Source: Spectribacter acetivorans
Lineage (GTDB): Bacteria > Pseudomonadota > Gammaproteobacteria > Nevskiales > Salinisphaeraceae
NCBI RefSeq assembly: GCF_031846305.1
Contig: NZ_JAVRHY010000005.1
Location: 217,465 to 281,464 of the forward strand
Direction of reading: 5' to 3'
Length of the DNA stretch: 64,000 nt
Shown: positions 63,438 to 64,000 of the stretch, one piece after another
Layout: every line of letters begins with the position of its first letter
How positions within the stretch are numbered: position 1 is the stretch's first letter
Position numbers and translations under genes: made by a program
Notes under the pieces: generated by a model
Seen by the model: only the letters and a program-made list of their open reading frames with translations
What the model was told of the DNA's origin: nothing
Databases searched by the model: none

Positions 63438-64000
63438 GGAGATATGGTCGCACTTCTTCTGGGTGGCATCGGAGCTTGCCGGTAACGCGGCGTTTCCAGG
63501 GTTCTGGGACAGAAGAAGATTCCGCCCCGCTGACGCGGGCCGGGTGTCTTTCTTGTGCGACAAGAAAGTCACCAAAGAAACGCTCCCGGCGGGCGAGTCC
63601 TGCCTCGAACGGGGTTCGAGGCAGGATGCCCTGTGCGCTTCGGTCGGCGAGGGGGTGTTTCGACGGCACCTCCGTGTGCCGGCGAAAACCGCGCGCCCGT
63701 CCCGGGCGCGCCCCTGGCGGGCCGGGAACCTCGCCGCCCTGCAGTGCTCAGCTCGTCCCGACGGGAATGAAGAGGTGCCATAGCCGGGTGGGGTCGCCTC
63801 TTCCCGCCCGTTAGCGCTTGCCGCCCGATCGCCGGGGCATCGGGTAAACGGGCCACGGATGGCCCGTTTAGTGCCGTTCAGGACACGACGTCCTGTCGGC
63901 ACGGCCCGATTCATGCCCCGGCGGTCGGGCGGGAATCCCCCGGTCAGCGCTGCGGCGCTGACCGGGGGACAAGCGGTCCGGGGGTACGGTTCACAAACAT
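63438..64000. repeat. Non-coding hairpin array at the window end
   Basis: No gene with credible features. Six perfect stems follow one another: 63548-63568 (9 bp), 63598-63626 (13 bp), 63664-63681 (6 bp), 63691-63711 (9 bp), 63845-63870 (11 bp) and 63937-63968 (14 bp, loop TGCG). A 20-bp inverted repeat with one mismatch (63821-63840 and 63913-63932) encloses one of them and a further bulged stem at 63871-63902. It looks like a conserved extragenic repeat mosaic, or structured RNA. Open frames here are likely artefacts. Confidence 0.6.

Noticed and set aside
63555..63814. Short open frames rich in Arg/Pro in the final 400 bases
   Set aside because: They run through the hairpin array, lack ribosome-binding sites, and have the composition of repeat-derived spurious frames.

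Overview
The window is GC-rich and gene-dense. It carries gammaproteobacterial core genes: prfC, mtgA, mlaA, a PlsB-type acyltransferase, trmL and an HvfABC locus. It looks like a chromosomal segment of a free-living, probably aquatic or marine, Gammaproteobacterium with a metal- and hydrocarbon-related lifestyle. No rRNA or tRNA was seen, so the genus cannot be fixed.

Left core (1-14950): a cut-off YheT-type hydrolase; an ETHE1-like persulfide dioxygenase; a large lipoprotein fusing a parallel beta-helix to a diheme cytochrome; mtgA; a SYLF protein; prfC; acyP; two small cytochromes c; an outer-membrane barrel; a DUF255 thioredoxin-like protein; and an HvfA-HvfB-HvfC RiPP operon whose precursor has five EG(N/S)CG motifs.

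Accessory region (about 15.0-51.77 kb): this is best read as one composite island inserted next to parB. Its outer parts are metal resistance. On the left are an ArsR-methyltransferase-CDF-CDF operon and a BlaI/BlaR1-headed czcCBA operon, followed by a deleted dmeF and a decayed phd-vapC. On the right are nhaA and a second czc operon with a PII-like gene. At the right end is a Tn554-type recombinase trio (tnpA, tnpB, tnpC-like). Nested inside is a transposon of almost 12 kb (26998-38993). It has matching terminal inverted repeats, a perfect 8-bp target duplication (TTTTAAAC) and an ISL3-family transposase at one end. Its cargo is two divergent operons around an AraC-type regulator. One is ferredoxin, CYP153-like P450 and a damaged ferredoxin reductase. 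The other is transglutaminase-like, two PaaI-like thioesterases, a frameshifted thiolase, an acyl-CoA dehydrogenase and an alpha/beta hydrolase. Both operons have the same tandem operator (two 15-bp repeats, 21 bp apart) in the same orientation relative to the downstream genes, so they look like one regulon, probably for oxidising an alkane-like or alicyclic substrate and processing the acid as a CoA ester.

Right core (51769-64000): a ParB without ParA; a lipid and envelope cluster (lysophospholipid acyltransferase, epimerase-like protein, MlaA, RIO/WaaP-like kinase, PlsB); a TonB-dependent receptor; a NarX/NarL-type two-component pair; TrmL; and a non-coding stretch full of perfect hairpins at the window end.
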